This document shows, piece after piece, positions 43,514 through 52,610 of a DNA stretch of 64,000 bases. Every line of letters starts with the position of its first letter. Positions within the stretch are counted from its first letter, which is position 1. The translations under genes and the position numbers were made by a program. Below the pieces are notes generated by a model. That model was not told the DNA's origin and did no database searches. It was given only the letters and a program-made list of their open reading frames with translations. Source of the stretch: Allobosea lupini (GTDB lineage: Bacteria > Pseudomonadota > Alphaproteobacteria > Rhizobiales > Beijerinckiaceae); contig NZ_FOAN01000005.1 of assembly GCF_900109525.1 (NCBI RefSeq), positions 62,001-126,000 on the forward strand, read 5' to 3'.

Positions 43514-44374
43514 ATGTTCGCCCGCTTCGCCAACGCCCTGGCCACCAGTGCCCTCGCCGCATTGCTGCTCCTGCCCTCAGCGGAAGCGAAGGCTCAGGCG
43601 CAGCCGGCCGCAACCTATGTCGTGCCGAACTACTGGGACCCGAATGTCAGAGTCGAGCGGCCCGATCCCGGCCCGCCGCGCGTGATCCGCTTCCTGACCG
43701 ACGACGATTTCCCGCCGATGCATTTCGCCACGCCGGAAGGCGGCGTCACCGGATTCTCCGTCGAGCTCGCACGAGCCGTCTGCGAGAAGCTGATGTTGAG
43801 CTGCACCATCCAGGCGCGCCGCTTCGACACCTTGCTGGACTCCCTCGCCGAGGGACGCGGCGACGTGCTCGCCGCCGCCATCCCGGTCACTGTCGAATTG
43901 CGCACCCGCTTCGCCGCCAGCCAGATCTACCACCGCTCGCCAGCAAGGCTGCTGACGACGCGGGGCAATGCCCGTGCGGACCTCGAACTGGGGAGCTTGC
44001 GCGGCACCCGCGTCGCCGTGGTCGCGAGCACCGCGCATGAGGCCTTCCTCGAGCGCCTCGCCCCGTTCATCCAGCGCCGAACAGCACCCGACCTGCAGGC
44101 GGCCCTTGCCATGCTACGCAGCGGCGATGCCGAATATGTCTTCGGAGACGGGGTCTCGCTGGCGCTGAGCATCGCCGGCCGTGGCGGCAGCGAATTCGCC
44201 TTCGCCGGCGGCCCCTATCTCGAAGCCCGCTATTTCGGCGAGGGCGTCGGTTTTCTGCTGCGCAAGGACGATCTCGCCTTGAAACGGGCGATCGACTACG
44301 CGCTGCAAGGCCTCTGGGACGACGGCACCTATGCCAGGCTGTTCATCCGGTTTTTCCCGGTCAGCCCGTTCTGA
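43514..44374 (+). CDS. Periplasmic substrate-binding protein, family 3 (orphan)
   Basis: A 286-residue amino-acid-type receptor with a Sec signal (LATSALAALLLLPSAEAKAQ). The SBP_bac_3 core: VIRFLTDDDFPPMHFATPEGGVTGFSVELARAVCEKL, LAEGRGDVLAAAIPVTVELRTRFAAS, LRGTRVAVVASTAHEAFL. No permease or ATPase genes adjoin, so it may serve a distant transporter or act as a sensor. Its 3' end overlaps the convergent DUF983 gene by 46 bp. Confidence 0.9.
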   Translation: MFARFANALATSALAALLLLPSAEAKAQAQPAATYVVPNYWDPNVRVERPDPGPPRVIRFLTDDDFPPMHFATPEGGVTGFSVELARAVCEKLMLSCTIQARRFDTLLDSLAEGRGDVLAAAIPVTVELRTRFAASQIYHRSPARLLTTRGNARADLELGSLRGTRVAVVASTAHEAFLERLAPFIQRRTAPDLQAALAMLRSGDAEYVFGDGVSLALSIAGRGGSEFAFAGGPYLEARYFGEGVGFLLRKDDLALKRAIDYALQGLWDDGTYARLFIRFFPVSPF

Positions 44375-44769
44375 TCATCCCTGGCGGGCTGGCTCGGCTT
44401 GGCGAGGCGCCCTTCCTCGGCCTTGTAGAAATACTGCGAGGCGACCAGCCAACCTTTGAGCGGCCGCAGGGGCGGGATGCAGGTCAGCAGCACCAGCGGC
44501 AAGGTCGTGACCAGATGTACCCAGGTCGGCGGCTGGTAGCTCAGCTCCAGCCAGAGCGGGAAGGCGACCGCCGGCACGCAGACGAACATCATCACGAAGA
44601 AGGCCGGGCCATCCGCCGGATCGGCGAAGGAATAGTCGAGCCCGCAGGCCTCGCAACGCGGCTTCAGAGTCAGGAACCCGTCGAAGAGCTGTCCTTCACC
44701 GCAGCGCGGGCAGCGGCCGCGCAGGCCGGTCTTGAGCGGAGACAGCGCCGGCCAATGCTGATGTGCCAT
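44329..44769 (-). CDS. DUF983 family zinc-ribbon membrane protein
   Basis: A 146-residue protein. The N-terminus has a zinc ribbon, RCPRCGEGQLFDGFL...RCEACGLDY (two Cys-x2-Cys pairs), followed by two membrane helices (FFVMMFVCVPAVAFPLWLEL, VTTLPLVLLTCIPPLRPLKG). Other DUF983 genes often lie beside cytochrome oxidase assembly genes, but none is here. ATG 44769 is chosen for homology. Upstream are repeated ATTGACTG motifs shared with the MocR gene's leader, suggesting control by that regulator. Confidence 0.88.
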   Translation of the reverse strand: MAHQHWPALSPLKTGLRGRCPRCGEGQLFDGFLTLKPRCEACGLDYSFADPADGPAFFVMMFVCVPAVAFPLWLELSYQPPTWVHLVTTLPLVLLTCIPPLRPLKGWLVASQYFYKAEEGRLAKPSQPARDDQNGLTGKNRMNSLA

Positions 44770-44797
44770 GTCGTCCTCCTGACGGTGAAGCAACGAA

Positions 44798-44856
44798 ATT
44801 GACTGCATTCACCAGAGATTGACAGCCACATAATCCCGATATTGATTGCAGTCAAT
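44798..44856. promoter_or_regulatory. Candidate MocR binding region upstream of DUF983
   Basis: ATTGACTG (44798-44805) and ATTGACAG (44818-44825) are direct repeats with start positions 20 bp apart. A third copy in the opposite direction, ATTGACTG, is read from 44856 to 44849. The same 8 bases occur at 46346-46353 upstream of mocR. Direct repeats are the usual target of MocR regulators. Confidence 0.5.
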
Positions 44857-44912
44857 ATTCATGCATATGCAGCACTGTCGCACCCTATGCATTGGGTACA
44901 GTCCCGATCCGA

Positions 44913-46310
44913 TCAGAGCGCTCGGACACTCGCTTCCGGAGCCTGCTCCAGTGCGTGCGCCATGAAGGCGAGCGCATCGCCCAGCGCCTTTCGGCCGATT
45001 GGCCCTCCCAGGCAGATGCGGGCAGCTTCCGGCGCCGGCCCTTTCGCGGTGAAGGCATCGCTGGCGACGATGCCGATTCCGGTCGCCTGCATCTGCCCGA
45101 CGAAGGCGGCCCGGGTCCATGGCTGCGGCAGCTCCAGCCAGAGATTGAAGCTGAGCGGATCGGCGCTGCTCGAGCCCGCCGGCAGGATTTCGGCGGCGAG
45201 TCGCTGCCGCGCCGCCGTCTCCGCCCTGACGAAGGCAAGCAGCGCATCGGCGCTGCCGTCCTCGATCCAATGCGTCGCAAGCGCCGCGGTCAGGGGCGAG
45301 GCCATGATGCTGCTGGCCCGCAGCGCGGCGGCGAAGGGCCAGCCGGAACGTAGATCCGACACCACGACATAGGCGAGCCGCAAGCCGGCCCCAAGGCATT
45401 TCGACAGGCCCGCAATGTGCCAGGTCAGCTCCGGCGCCAGCGCCGCAAAGGGAGCGGGCGCATCGGGCGGCAGGAAGCCATAGGCATCGTCCTCGATGAT
45501 CGCCACGCCATGCCGGCGGGCGATCGCTGCGACCTCCCCGCGTCGCCGTTCCGGCATGGTGATCGTCGTCGGGTTCTGCAGCACGGGATTGAGATAGAGC
45601 GCTTTCGGCTTCAGGCGGCCGCAAGCCTCGGCAAAGGCGTCGGGGTCGAGCCCGTCGCCATCCATGGCAAGGCCGGTCAGGGACAGGCCAAGCTGGGCGC
45701 AGATCGAGCGGATGCCGGGATAGGTCAGCGCCTCGCACATCACCGCATCGCCCGGCCTGGCGAGAGCGCTCAGGATCGCCAGCAGCGCCGCATTCGCGCC
45801 CGGCACGACGAAGAGCTGTTCAGAGGCGGGAGCAAGCCCGCGCCGCCCGAGCCAGAGCGCAGCCGCCGCCTTGTCGGCGGGCGAGCCACCGAGCGGCTGA
45901 TAGCGCAGCAGACTGACCAGTCGCTCACTGACCTCGACCATGCCCTGCCGCAGCCGGGCGACCAGTGCCGGATCGTCGGGCTCCGGCGGCAAGGTCATCG
46001 AGAGGTCGACCAGCTCCGGCATGGCAGGCCGCGGGATCGAGTCTCGACCGGTCGCCGGGGTCTTGACTGTCGCAGCCTTGACGAAGGTCCCCTGCCCGAC
46101 CCGCGACTCGACCAGGCCGCGCCGCTGCGCCTCGACATAGCCGCGCGCCACGGTGGTGAAGTCGATGGCGAGCGCCTCGGCCAGCCGACGCTGCGGCGGC
46201 AGCCTGTCACCCGCCGACAGCGCTCCCGCGGCGATGTCGGCGGCGATGCGGTCCGCGATGGCGAGATAGCGCGGCTTGTCGCTTCGGGTCAGGTCGGGGA
46301 GCCAATCCAT
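44913..46310 (-). CDS. MocR family regulator (GntR HTH fused to aminotransferase fold)
   Basis: A 465-residue PLP-dependent transcription regulator. Residues 1-75 form a GntR winged helix (RYLAIADRIAADIAAGALSAGDRLPPQRRLAEALAIDFTTVARGYVEAQRRGLVESRVGQG). The rest is a class I aminotransferase fold with GANAALLAILSALARPGD, YLNPVLQNPTTITM, IIEDDAYGFL, and the PLP Lys in AGLSKCLGAGLRLAY. Such proteins sense amines or B6 vitamers. It is leftward, 144 bp upstream of DUF983, with a shared motif before its own start (46346-46360). Confidence 0.92.
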   Translation of the reverse strand: MDWLPDLTRSDKPRYLAIADRIAADIAAGALSAGDRLPPQRRLAEALAIDFTTVARGYVEAQRRGLVESRVGQGTFVKAATVKTPATGRDSIPRPAMPELVDLSMTLPPEPDDPALVARLRQGMVEVSERLVSLLRYQPLGGSPADKAAAALWLGRRGLAPASEQLFVVPGANAALLAILSALARPGDAVMCEALTYPGIRSICAQLGLSLTGLAMDGDGLDPDAFAEACGRLKPKALYLNPVLQNPTTITMPERRRGEVAAIARRHGVAIIEDDAYGFLPPDAPAPFAALAPELTWHIAGLSKCLGAGLRLAYVVVSDLRSGWPFAAALRASSIMASPLTAALATHWIEDGSADALLAFVRAETAARQRLAAEILPAGSSSADPLSFNLWLELPQPWTRAAFVGQMQATGIGIVASDAFTAKGPAPEAARICLGGPIGRKALGDALAFMAHALEQAPEASVRAL

Positions 46311-46345
46311 CGATGCGATCCGTCGAAAGGCGAAGCACTGAATGG

Positions 46346-46360
46346 ATTGACTGTATATTG
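46346..46360. promoter_or_regulatory. Candidate MocR autoregulatory site
   Basis: ATTGACTGTATATTG lies 36 bp upstream of the mocR ATG and shares ATTGACTG with the DUF983 leader. Confidence 0.4.
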
Positions 46361-46404
46361 TTGCGCAGCCGCGCTGTCACTAGCGAGAGCGCTCCGACTT
46401 CGAT

Positions 46405-46494
46405 CGTCATTGCGAGCGAAGCGAACCAATTCAGAAGGGCGTAGAGTTCTGGGCCCCTGGATTGCTGCGTCGCTTTCGCTCCTCGCAATGACAG
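46405..46494. repeat. Palindromic intergenic repeat, family A (copy 2)
   Basis: Ends are inverted: CGTCATTGCGAGCGAAGCGA on the left, and TCGCTTTCGCTCCTCGCAAT then GACAG on the right. The right half closely matches positions 20-70 of the window. Confidence 0.75.
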
Positions 46495-46511
46495 GAGAGG
46501 TCGACCGCCTC

Positions 46512-47288
46512 TCAGCTGACGATCTCGCCCCTGAACGCCCAGCGCGTCATCCGGCGCTCGACCAGCGCGCAGGCGGCGTACATCAGCACGCCCATGATCG
46601 CGATGGCGAAGAGGCCGGCGAAGGTCGTGGCGGAATCGTTGCGGGCGCCGGCCGAGAGCATCAGGAAGCCGATGCCGCGATTGCCGCCGACCGTCTCGGA
46701 GATCACCGAGCCGATGAAGGCGAGCGTCACCGCAACCTTCAGGCTGGCGAAGAGATAGGGCATGGCGCGGGGCACGCCGACCTTGGTCAGGATCTCCCAT
46801 TGGCTGGCGCCCAGCGAACGCATCACGTCGCGCATCTCGGGCTCGATCGTGGCGAGGCCGGTCGCGACGTTCACCACGATCGGGAAGAAGGAGATGACGA
46901 AGGCGGTGATGATCGCCGGCAGGGCGCCGACGCCGAGCCAGATCATCAGGATCGGCACGATTGCAACCTTGGGCACCGCGTTGAAGGCGATCAGCAGCGG
47001 GTAAAGCCCGGAATAGACGAAGGGCGAGGCACCGACGGCAAGGCCGAGCAGAACGCCGAAGCCGATCGCCAGCACGAAGCCGATCGCCGTCGTCCACAAG
47101 GTCTCCAGGCAGTATCGCAGCAGGATGTCCCAGCGCTGGATCATCACCTCGAAGATGCGGGAGGGCTTCGGCGCCAGGATCTCCGGCACGTCGAAGACGA
47201 TGCAGGCGAGTTCCCAGAGCAGCAGCAGGCCCGCCATGGCGAGCCAGGGCATGGCAACGAGCAGGATCTGCCTCTGCCGATCAGTCAT
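46512..47288 (-). CDS. ABC transporter permease (SsuC/TauC type)
   Basis: A 258-residue membrane protein with about six helices of the nitrate/taurine/sulfonate/HMP permease group. EAA-like loop: ATIEPEMRDVMRSLGASQWEILTKVGVPRAMPYLFASLKVAVTLAFIGSVISE. It is third in the leftward transporter operon after the binding protein and the ATPase. The solute is not decided by sequence. Confidence 0.93.
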   Translation of the reverse strand: MTDRQRQILLVAMPWLAMAGLLLLWELACIVFDVPEILAPKPSRIFEVMIQRWDILLRYCLETLWTTAIGFVLAIGFGVLLGLAVGASPFVYSGLYPLLIAFNAVPKVAIVPILMIWLGVGALPAIITAFVISFFPIVVNVATGLATIEPEMRDVMRSLGASQWEILTKVGVPRAMPYLFASLKVAVTLAFIGSVISETVGGNRGIGFLMLSAGARNDSATTFAGLFAIAIMGVLMYAACALVERRMTRWAFRGEIVS

Positions 47289-47312
47289 AACCTTGGTCCT
47301 GCCGGGGCCGCA

Positions 47313-48125
47313 TCACGCATGTTCCATATGGATGCGTTCGCGCAGATCGTGGACGATGTCGACGAACTCGGCGGTGAAGGTCGTCTCCAGCGTGCGCGGG
47401 CGCGGCAGCTCGATCTTGCTGATCTTGACGATCCGTCCGGGCCGGCGGCTCATCACATAGACGGTGTCGGCGAGATAGACCGCCTCGCGCAGGTCGTGCG
47501 TCACCAGCACGGCGGTGAAGCGGCGCTCCAGCCAGAGCGCCTGCATCACGCCCCAGAGCTCCTCGCGGGTGAAGGCGTCGAGCGCGCCGAAGGGCTCGTC
47601 GAGCATCAGGATCTCGGGCTCGTGCACCAGCGCCCGGCACAGGCTGGAGCGCTGCTGCATGCCGCCGGAGAGCTGCCAGGGAAACTTGTCGCCGAAGCCG
47701 CCGAGGCCCACCGATGCGAGCAGCTTTTCCACCCGTTCGACGTATTCGGCCTTGTTCGCCCGGAAGCGGCGCTTGTGCGGCTCGACCACTTCGAGCGGCA
47801 GGAGGATGTTGTCGCGCGTCGTGCGCCAGGGCATCAGCGTCGGCGCCTGGAAGGCCATGCCGACGCCGCGGATCGGGCCCTTGACCGGCTGGCCGTGGAC
47901 CCGGACCTCGCCGCCGCTCGGTGGCAGCAGCCCGGTGACCAGCTTCATCAGCGTGGACTTGCCGCAGCCGGAGGGGCCGACCACGGCGATGAACTCGCCC
48001 TTGGCGATGTCGAGCGTCGCATCCTCCAGCGCCAGCATGCGCGAGGGCCCGCTGCCATAGGCGAGGCTGACCTTGCGCAGTTCGACGAGAGGCGTGTCGG
48101 TGGAAGCCGGCATGGAGGGCGTCAT
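47313..48125 (-). CDS. ABC transporter ATP-binding protein (SsuB/TauB type)
   Basis: A 270-residue ATPase: Walker A VGPSGCGKSTLMKLVTGLL, Q-loop FQAPTLMPWRTTRDNILLPLEV, signature LSGGMQQRSSLCRALVH, Walker B LMLDEPFGALDAFTRE, switch THDLREAVYLAD. It lies 24 bp upstream of the permease gene and after a palindromic repeat. The FGALDAFTRE text is typical of the taurine/nitrate group. Confidence 0.94.
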   Translation of the reverse strand: MTPSMPASTDTPLVELRKVSLAYGSGPSRMLALEDATLDIAKGEFIAVVGPSGCGKSTLMKLVTGLLPPSGGEVRVHGQPVKGPIRGVGMAFQAPTLMPWRTTRDNILLPLEVVEPHKRRFRANKAEYVERVEKLLASVGLGGFGDKFPWQLSGGMQQRSSLCRALVHEPEILMLDEPFGALDAFTREELWGVMQALWLERRFTAVLVTHDLREAVYLADTVYVMSRRPGRIVKISKIELPRPRTLETTFTAEFVDIVHDLRERIHMEHA

Positions 48126-48197
48126 TCTCGGGCTTGTCCCGAGAATCTCAGGACCAGGAATCTCCAGGAGATGGTCGGGTCGAGCCCGACCATGACG
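48120..48197. repeat. Intergenic palindromic repeat, family B (copy 3, shorter)
   Basis: Starts CGTCATTCTCGGGCTTGTCC and ends GCCCGACCATGACGG. It shares the ends of 34271-34379 with a shorter or different middle. It lies between binding-protein and ATPase genes. Confidence 0.65.
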
Positions 48198-48212
48198 GCT
48201 GAGATCAACGCC

Positions 48213-49289
48213 TCAAGGCGCGACCATGCGCTCCGCCTTGGGCGGCAGGAACTTGTTGGTGAACACCTTGTCGGGTGCCGGCGCGGCCGGCAGGCCGAAG
48301 GCGTCGGCAACGTCGGTGACCGAGCGGGCAAAGCGCGCCGGGTCGACATCGCCCATGCCGTTCTCCTTCACGAAGGGCGTCAGCACATTCATCTTCAGCG
48401 ACAGGTCGAGGCGCTCGGTCTCGAGCTTCTCGTCGATCAGCGGGTCGCGCTGCTTGGCGGCGGCGATACCGAGAGCCGGATTGGCGGCGACCTCCTTCCA
48501 GGCCTTGGCCGTGGCGCGCAGGAAGCCCTTCACCACCTCAGGCTTCTCGGCGAGGGCCGGCGAGACGATGATGCCGTTGCCGTATACGTCCATCTTGTAG
48601 TCGGAGTAGTTGAAGGAGACGATGTCCTCCTGCTTCACACCGCGCGCCTTGAGGTCGAGCACCGAGGAGAAGAAGTGCCCGCTGATGAAGTCGACCGTGC
48701 CCTGCACCATCGACTGCTCGCGCAATTGCGGCGTCAGGTTGACGTGATTGACACTCTTGGCATCGATGCCGACCTTCTTGGCGAAGGCGGGAAAGAGCCG
48801 GAACGAAGCGTCGAATACCGGCGCGCCCAGCTTCTTGCCGGCGAGATCGGCCGGCTTGGTGATGCCGGTCTTCTTCAGCGTGTGCACGCCGAAGGGCGGG
48901 AAGTCATAGGCCATGAAGACGCAGAGGATCTCCTTGCCGGCGTTCTTGGCGTTGTACTCGATCAGCGAGTTCACATCGGCGAAGCCGATATCGTAGGCGC
49001 CGGTGGCGACGCGCTGGACCGCGCCGGCCGAGCCCTGGCCGGGATCCATCGTCACGTCCAGCCCCTCGGCCTTGTAGTAGCCCTTCTCCAGCGCGACCAG
49101 GAAAGGCGAGGTCGGCCCCTGGAACACCCAGTCGAGCGTGAACTTGACCGCGGTCTGCGCCTGCGCCGGCGACATCGCCCCCAGTGCCAGCGCAGCCGCG
49201 CCGGCGAGCGCGACGCGGCGGCTGAGCGCCGCCAAACCCTTGCCGGCCCGCTGCGAGCCGGAATGCCCCCACTTCACCTCACGAACCAT
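48213..49289 (-). CDS. ABC transporter substrate-binding protein (NMT1/SsuA-like)
   Basis: A 358-residue periplasmic receptor. An N-terminal signal ([24 protein letters not shown], with a twin-Arg flavour) precedes an NMT1/THI5-like core: [82 protein letters not shown]. Members bind pyrimidine precursors of thiamine, sulfonates or nitrate. AGGGG is upstream of ATG 49289. No thiamine riboswitch was recognised in the leader. Confidence 0.92.
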   Translation of the reverse strand: MVREVKWGHSGSQRAGKGLAALSRRVALAGAAALALGAMSPAQAQTAVKFTLDWVFQGPTSPFLVALEKGYYKAEGLDVTMDPGQGSAGAVQRVATGAYDIGFADVNSLIEYNAKNAGKEILCVFMAYDFPPFGVHTLKKTGITKPADLAGKKLGAPVFDASFRLFPAFAKKVGIDAKSVNHVNLTPQLREQSMVQGTVDFISGHFFSSVLDLKARGVKQEDIVSFNYSDYKMDVYGNGIIVSPALAEKPEVVKGFLRATAKAWKEVAANPALGIAAAKQRDPLIDEKLETERLDLSLKMNVLTPFVKENGMGDVDPARFARSVTDVADAFGLPAAPAPDKVFTNKFLPPKAERMVAP

Positions 49290-49491
49290 CGAAGCCGACC
49301 CCTGCTTATGTTGTACGACGACGCTAACGGGGCTCTCTTGTGAGTCAATCGACCGGGCGGGGTTGTCTGCCGCTTTTTCAGGCAGGCGTTTTCCATCTTG
49401 CCGGCAGATGGCGTCCCGGTTGTTGCACCGCACGCGCATATCTGCGAAACCGCGCCCTTCCCTGCCCTATCCTGCGAGACCTCTAGCCAAA

Positions 49492-51207
49492 ATGCCCGCT
49501 TTCGAACCCGCGCTGATCGAAGCCGCCCGCGTCTCGGCCGCCTGGCCGTTCGAGGAAGCCAAGAAGCTCGTGGCGCGGTTGCAGAAATCGGGCAAGCGGG
49601 AGGTGGTGTTCGAGACCGGCTACGGTCCGTCGGGCCTGCCGCATATCGGCACCTTCGGCGAGGTCGCGCGCACCTCGATGGTGCGCCATGCCTTCCAGGT
49701 GCTGACCGACGGCGCGATCCCGACCCGGCTGATCGCCTTCTCGGATGATCTCGACGGCCTGCGCAAGGTGCCGGACAACGTCCCGAACAAGGAGCTGCTG
49801 GCGCAGCATCTCGGCAAGCCGCTGACCGAGGTGCCGGACCCGTTCGGCACGCATGACTCGTTCGGCCGGCACAACAATGCAAGGCTTTGCGCCTTCCTCG
49901 ACCAGTTCGGCTTCGACTACGAGTTCAAGTCCTCGACCGACGCCTATCGCGCCGGCGAGTTCGACGCGACCCTGCTCAGGATGCTGGCCCGCTTCGACAA
50001 GATCATGTCGATCATGCTGGCGACCCTGCGCGAGGAGCGCGCCGCGACCTATTCGCCTTTCCTGCCGATCCATCCGAAGACCCGCATCGTCATGCAGGTG
50101 CCGATCGAGGCGCGCGATGTCGAGGCCGGCACCATCACCTGGACCGATCCGCAGAGCGGCGAGCGCTTCACCACGCCGGTGACCGGCGGCCATGCCAAGC
50201 TGCAATGGAAGCCGGATTGGGCGATGCGCTGGGTCGCGCTCGGCGTCGACTACGAGATGGCCGGCAAGGACCTGATCGACTCGGTCAAGGTCTCCTCGCA
50301 GATCGCCCGCGCCATCGACGGCACGCCGCCGGAGGGCTTCAACTATGAGCTCTTCCTCGACGAGCAGGGCCAGAAGATCTCGAAGTCGAAGGGCAACGGC
50401 CTGACCATCGAGGACTGGCTGAGCTACGGCCCGCCGGAATCGCTGGCGCTGTTCATGTATGCGCGTCCGCGCGAGGCCAAGAAGCTGCATTTCGACGTGA
50501 TCCCGCGCGCGGTCGACGACTACATGCAGTTCCTGGGCGGCTATGATCGGCAGGACTGGAAGAACCGGCTCGGCAATCCGGTCTGGCACATCCATGCCGG
50601 CACCCCGCCGCAGCCGGAGGTGGTCGCCACCGGCGCCGGCGACAATGCGGTGCGCACGCAGATCTCGTTCTCGCTGCTGATGAACCTCGTCGCCGTCGCG
50701 AACTCCGAGGACAAGGCGGTCCTCTGGGGTTTCCTGCAGCGCTATGCGCCCGGCATCTCGCCGCAGACGCATCCGCGGCTCGATGCGCTCGTCGGCTACG
50801 CGCTCGCCTACTTCAGAGACTTCGTGAAGCCGGCCAAGCACTACCGCCCGGCCGACGAGACCGAACGCGCCGCCTTCCTCGCATTGGACGCGGCACTCGC
50901 CGCGCTGCCGGCAGGTGCGAGCGCCGAAGAGGTTCAGGATGCGGCCCTCGACGTCGCCAGAGCCATCCCGCGGTACCAGAACCTCAGCGCCAAGAATGCG
51001 ACGCCGGAGCGGCCGGGCGTCTCCGGCGACTGGTGGAAGGCGATCTACCAGGTGATGTTCGGCGAGGATCAGGGCCCGCGCTTCGGCTCCTTCGCTGCGA
51101 TCTACGGCCTCGACAACACCCGCAAGCTGATCGCCAAGGCGCTCGATGGCGGGCTGATCCGCGAGCATGAGGCCTTCCTCGCGGCGCGCCAGCCGCTCAG
51201 CGCATGA
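49492..51207 (+). CDS. lysS: Lysyl-tRNA synthetase, class I
   Basis: Charges tRNA-Lys. A 571-residue class I enzyme, the form of alphaproteobacteria and archaea rather than the class II LysRS. Seen: [20 protein letters not shown] (HIGH motif), [12 protein letters not shown], and [19 protein letters not shown] (KMSKS motif). ATG at 49492 is used; no strong ribosome site is seen. It overlaps the nitroreductase gene by 4 bp (ATGA). Confidence 0.96.
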   Translation: MPAFEPALIEAARVSAAWPFEEAKKLVARLQKSGKREVVFETGYGPSGLPHIGTFGEVARTSMVRHAFQVLTDGAIPTRLIAFSDDLDGLRKVPDNVPNKELLAQHLGKPLTEVPDPFGTHDSFGRHNNARLCAFLDQFGFDYEFKSSTDAYRAGEFDATLLRMLARFDKIMSIMLATLREERAATYSPFLPIHPKTRIVMQVPIEARDVEAGTITWTDPQSGERFTTPVTGGHAKLQWKPDWAMRWVALGVDYEMAGKDLIDSVKVSSQIARAIDGTPPEGFNYELFLDEQGQKISKSKGNGLTIEDWLSYGPPESLALFMYARPREAKKLHFDVIPRAVDDYMQFLGGYDRQDWKNRLGNPVWHIHAGTPPQPEVVATGAGDNAVRTQISFSLLMNLVAVANSEDKAVLWGFLQRYAPGISPQTHPRLDALVGYALAYFRDFVKPAKHYRPADETERAAFLALDAALAALPAGASAEEVQDAALDVARAIPRYQNLSAKNATPERPGVSGDWWKAIYQVMFGEDQGPRFGSFAAIYGLDNTRKLIAKALDGGLIREHEAFLAARQPLSA

Positions 51208-51887
51208 GTGCAGTGGCGGCTGAGGCGGTCGAGAAGGCCATCGCCAGCCGCCGCGCCGTGCGCGCCTTCTTGCCCGATCCCGTCGATCCGGCACTGGTGC
51301 GCCGCCTGATCGCACTGGCCGCGCAGGCACCGAGCGGCACCAATATGCAGCCCTGGCGCCTGCGCGTGCTCGGCCCCAGGACCCGCGCGAAGCTGGAGAC
51401 GGCGCTGGTTGCCGCGCTCGACGATCCCTCCCCGCGCGAGGAGGAGTATCGCTATTATCCTGCGACCCTCCGCGAGCCCTATCTCTCTCGCCGCCGCAAG
51501 GTCGGCTGGGACCTCTACGGCCTGCTCGGCGTCGCCAAGGGCGACCATGCCGGGATGCGCCGCCAGACCGAGGCGAACCTGCGCTTCTTCGGCGCGCCGG
51601 TCGCGCTGATGCTGACGGTCGACCGCGATCTCGAGATCGGCTCCTGGCTCGATCTCGGCGCCTTCGTCCAGACCTTGCTGATCGCGGCGCAGGGCCACGG
51701 CCTCGATTCCTGCCCCCAGGCGATCTTCGCCAGCTTTCATGGAATCGTGCGGCGCGAGCTTTCCATTCCACAGAGCGAGGTCGTGGTCTGCGGCATCGCG
51801 CTCGGCAAGGCCGATCCGAACGCTCCGGCAAACCGGCTCGTGCCGGAGCGCGAGCCGGTCGAGGGCTTCACCAGCTGGCTGGATTAG
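51204..51887 (+). CDS. Nitroreductase family protein
   Basis: A 227-residue FMN-dependent oxidoreductase. Seen are the FMN-binding [69 protein letters not shown], and [17 protein letters not shown]. Such enzymes reduce nitro groups, quinones or enoates with NAD(P)H. It is coupled to lysS by ATGA overlap. No substrate evidence. Confidence 0.92.
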   Translation: MSAVAAEAVEKAIASRRAVRAFLPDPVDPALVRRLIALAAQAPSGTNMQPWRLRVLGPRTRAKLETALVAALDDPSPREEEYRYYPATLREPYLSRRRKVGWDLYGLLGVAKGDHAGMRRQTEANLRFFGAPVALMLTVDRDLEIGSWLDLGAFVQTLLIAAQGHGLDSCPQAIFASFHGIVRRELSIPQSEVVVCGIALGKADPNAPANRLVPEREPVEGFTSWLD

Positions 51888-51902
51888 GGCGCGCCCCGCG
51901 CC

Positions 51903-52424
51903 TCAGCCCGCCACGGCGGTATACTCGGTCTCGACCGAGGAATCGTGCAGATGGTGGTCGTAGCCGTAGATGTGGATCGAGATCGCATCGCCCACGCCGC
52001 GGTTCTGCATGCGGTGGATGTTCGGCCCGGTCGGCAGCATGCAGGCGACATAGCCAGCCTGGCGCTCATGCTCCTCGGTCGGAACGGCGCGACTGGCATC
52101 GATGGCGCGATACCAGGTTTCCGTCAGGACGCCCGCGACCATGCCAAAGCAGCACGAGCAGTGATGGTCGTGGATGCAGGTCGTGGCGCCTTCGCCCCAG
52201 ACCATCGCCCAGACGCTGACGGCCTCGTTGCCGGCGAGCAGGTTGCGGGCATAGCCGCCCTGCTTGCGCAGCAGCGGCAGGGCCTGGATCAGGTCGGGGA
52301 TAGCAACGAGCTCGTCGAGGACGGCACGGGCCGCGGCGAGATAGTCGCGCGAGCAGGTGCCCTCATGGGTCTGCAGGGCATTCAGCACCGCGCCGCTCCG
52401 CTCCTCGCCGAGAAAGCCCTGCAT
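51903..52424 (-). CDS. Cysteine dioxygenase family protein
   Basis: A 173-residue cupin that would oxidise L-cysteine (or a related thiol) to the sulfinate with iron. Motif IHDHHCSCCF aligns with the mammalian-type IHDHTNSHCF: iron His, His, and a Cys at the position used for the Cys-Tyr cross-link (Cys93 in human). The third His is in NIHRMQN and the Ser-His-Tyr set in ISIHIYGYD. ATG 52424 has a GGGAG site; an ATG at 52445 is upstream. Divergent from an Lrp-type regulator. Confidence 0.88.
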   Translation of the reverse strand: MQGFLGEERSGAVLNALQTHEGTCSRDYLAAARAVLDELVAIPDLIQALPLLRKQGGYARNLLAGNEAVSVWAMVWGEGATTCIHDHHCSCCFGMVAGVLTETWYRAIDASRAVPTEEHERQAGYVACMLPTGPNIHRMQNRGVGDAISIHIYGYDHHLHDSSVETEYTAVAG

Positions 52425-52539
52425 GTCCCTGATCTCCCGTCGCATCGAATGACAGGAGGATGATAGGCCGGACCCGGTGGGAACGGTTTGCGATCCGCCG
52501 CCAAAAATGCAGCAGAATTAGAAACAGATACCAATATAA

Positions 52540-52580
52540 TTCTCGATATGAGAAAATAATTTCCGCTCGTAGATAACGAG
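52540..52580. promoter_or_regulatory. Two 15-bp dyads between cysteine dioxygenase and lrp
   Basis: TTCTC-GATAT-GAGAA (52540-52554) and CTCGT-AGATA-ACGAG (52566-52580), centres 26 bp apart, in an AT-rich stretch. Both have 5-5-5 layout like Lrp/AsnC sites. They are 116-130 bp from the dioxygenase start and 31-71 bp from the lrp start. Confidence 0.5.
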
Positions 52581-52610
52581 TGATATTCTGTTCCGAGGAG
52601 ATTCGTCGCC

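Noticed and set aside
45417..49343. A 1308-codon open frame on the plus strand
   Set aside because: It is opposite to mocR and a complete ABC importer, all with family motifs. No domain is recognisable in the long frame.
49290..49491. Possible riboswitch (thiamine type) upstream of the NMT1-like binding protein
   Set aside because: A small hairpin (CCATCT...AGATGG at 49393-49411) is present but I do not see the conserved thiamine-box segments.
49483..51831. A 782-codon minus-strand open frame
   Set aside because: It is antisense to lysS and the nitroreductase and has shadow-type composition.
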